64,000 nucleotides of DNA from Ch128b sp964527925. Its GTDB lineage: Bacteria > Bacteroidota > Ignavibacteria > Ch128b. Of the stretch, positions 63,567 through 64,000 are shown piece after piece. The translations under genes and the position numbers were made by a program. The notes beneath the pieces are model-generated. The model was not told where the DNA came from, did no database searches, and saw only the letters and a list, made by a program, of their open reading frames with translations. Location: contig CAZGQO010000004.1 in assembly GCA_964527925.1 (NCBI GenBank), positions 178,249-242,248 on the forward strand, in the 5' to 3' direction. Positions within the stretch are counted from its first letter, which is position 1. Every line of letters starts with the position of its first letter.

Positions 63567-64000
63567 CTAACCATTCACAGACTTAATCGCTCCAAAATAT
63601 TCTTTTGTATTTCTTGCCTTAAAACCGTGCTCTTTGTAGAATTTTTTTATTGCACTGTTTTCATCAAGCGGCGGATGGTTTTCAAATATCTTTAATAAAA
63701 AATTATGGTATTTCTTGAATGTATAATCAACTAAAAAGAATGGAAGTATTATGTTAAAGAACATTTCTCTTTTTCTACTGATTCCTATTCCTTGAAATGA
63801 CATTATTTTTTCAACCACCTTCTTTGCAGATGTTTTATCAATTTCTCCCTGATAATTTTTCTCTATCTGCTCTTTGAAATAATTGTAAATCCCTTTCTCT
63901 GTTGCATCAGCAAGTAAATGAGAAATGTCTTTTATTCTTTTTTCAGGAAAGTTTGCAGGACGAGTACCTTTGAATATCCAATAAGATTTCTCCAATTTCA
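63567..64000 (-). CDS. DUF2851 family protein, C-terminal part (runs off the window)
   Basis: The frame is open to the window edge, so this is the last 143 or so residues of a longer protein; a TTG at 63995 lies inside it and is probably not the start. The visible part opens with 'WIFKGTRPANFPEKRIKDIS', the RPxNFPxxRI motif of DUF2851, a family of about 420 residues with unknown function found mainly in Bacteroidota. The remaining helices ('GIGISRKREMFFNIILPFFL', 'NSAIKKFYKEHGFKARNTKE') fit the family C-terminus. No operon partner is visible. Confidence 0.8.
   Translation of the reverse strand, partial: KLEKSYWIFKGTRPANFPEKRIKDISHLLADATEKGIYNYFKEQIEKNYQGEIDKTSAKKVVEKIMSFQGIGISRKREMFFNIILPFFLVDYTFKKYHNFLLKIFENHPPLDENSAIKKFYKEHGFKARNTKEYFGAIKSVNG

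Noticed and set aside
1..64000. tRNA, rRNA, integrase or transposase genes
   Set aside because: None was recognised in any intergenic gap or reading frame on either strand; small or degenerate RNAs could still be missed by eye.

Overview
The window is AT-rich DNA (roughly one third G+C by eye) from a bacterium of the Bacteroidota/Chlorobi/Ignavibacteriota group, most likely an Ignavibacteria-type organism. The evidence is several secreted proteins with type IX secretion (T9SS) C-terminal domains of the 'NFPNPFNP' kind, a PorV/PorQ-family protein, a TonB-dependent receptor paired with a DUF4249 lipoprotein, two DUF4159 proteins and many lipoproteins. Good Shine-Dalgarno sites are common, several genes start with TTG, and groESL is preceded by a perfect CIRCE operator. 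No rRNA, tRNA, CRISPR array or transposase was seen. TAG, TAA and TGA all act as stops.

Layout. (1) 1-11727, minus strand: a long gene run. In transcription order it holds a NlpC/P60 endopeptidase, a Tat-exported dipeptide epimerase, a polyprenyl diphosphate synthase, HPr and enzyme I of the PTS, a phosphoglucose/phosphomannose isomerase, a protease/propeller/Omp85-barrel fusion, a BamB-like propeller lipoprotein, a PEGA protein, a BamD-like TPR lipoprotein and the start of a DUF58 gene. (2) 12076-13772, plus: an NSS sodium symporter with a 41-residue small subunit. (3) 14245-17510, minus: a probably PPi-dependent phosphofructokinase and a UvrD/PcrA helicase. (4) 17740-36429, minus: twelve tightly packed genes that end at a strong terminator. 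They include ExbB, ExbD, a TonB/TolA-like DUF4159 transducer, a second DUF4159 lipoprotein, a giant TPR protein, outer-membrane proteins and T9SS cargo. This is the most interesting unit in the window. (5) 36904-41072, plus: a TonB-dependent receptor, a DUF4249 lipoprotein and a lipoprotein with two degenerate rhodanese domains. (6) 41073-47314: a decayed island with two large pseudogenes (an M43 metalloprotease and a propeller lipoprotein) flanked by interspersed palindromic repeats. (7) 47315-53570, minus: peptide use (OPT transporter, PqqD-like protein, PepD dipeptidase, MFS transporter, M29-like aminopeptidase). (8) 53571-56543: a second gene graveyard, with a broken mercury-resistance locus (merR, a Cys-rich peptide, a merA remnant, and a recognisable mer-type operator) and fused fragments of YceI and Crp genes. 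(9) 56777-60782, minus: a TIGR02757 protein, pdxJ and a T9SS propeller protein. (10) 61010-63128, plus: CIRCE-groES-groEL-terminator. (11) 63468-64000: repeats and a partial DUF2851 gene.

How the parts fit. The large minus-strand operon reads as an energised envelope machine. ExbB and ExbD would form the proton channel. The N-terminal anchor of the 438-residue DUF4159 protein carries the S-x3-H spacing typical of TonB/TolA transmembrane helices, so DUF4159 may be the output domain. The DUF4159 lipoprotein, the TPR protein, the beta-barrel protein and the PorV-like protein are plausible partners, and the GHL10 and T9SS proteins plausible cargo. The first cluster contains a second envelope module that resembles a BAM complex in its protein types. 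The broken genes show recurring lesions (CAG/CAA to stop, CGA to TGA, TGG to TGA, and single-base frameshifts), as expected for recent decay in an AT-biased genome.
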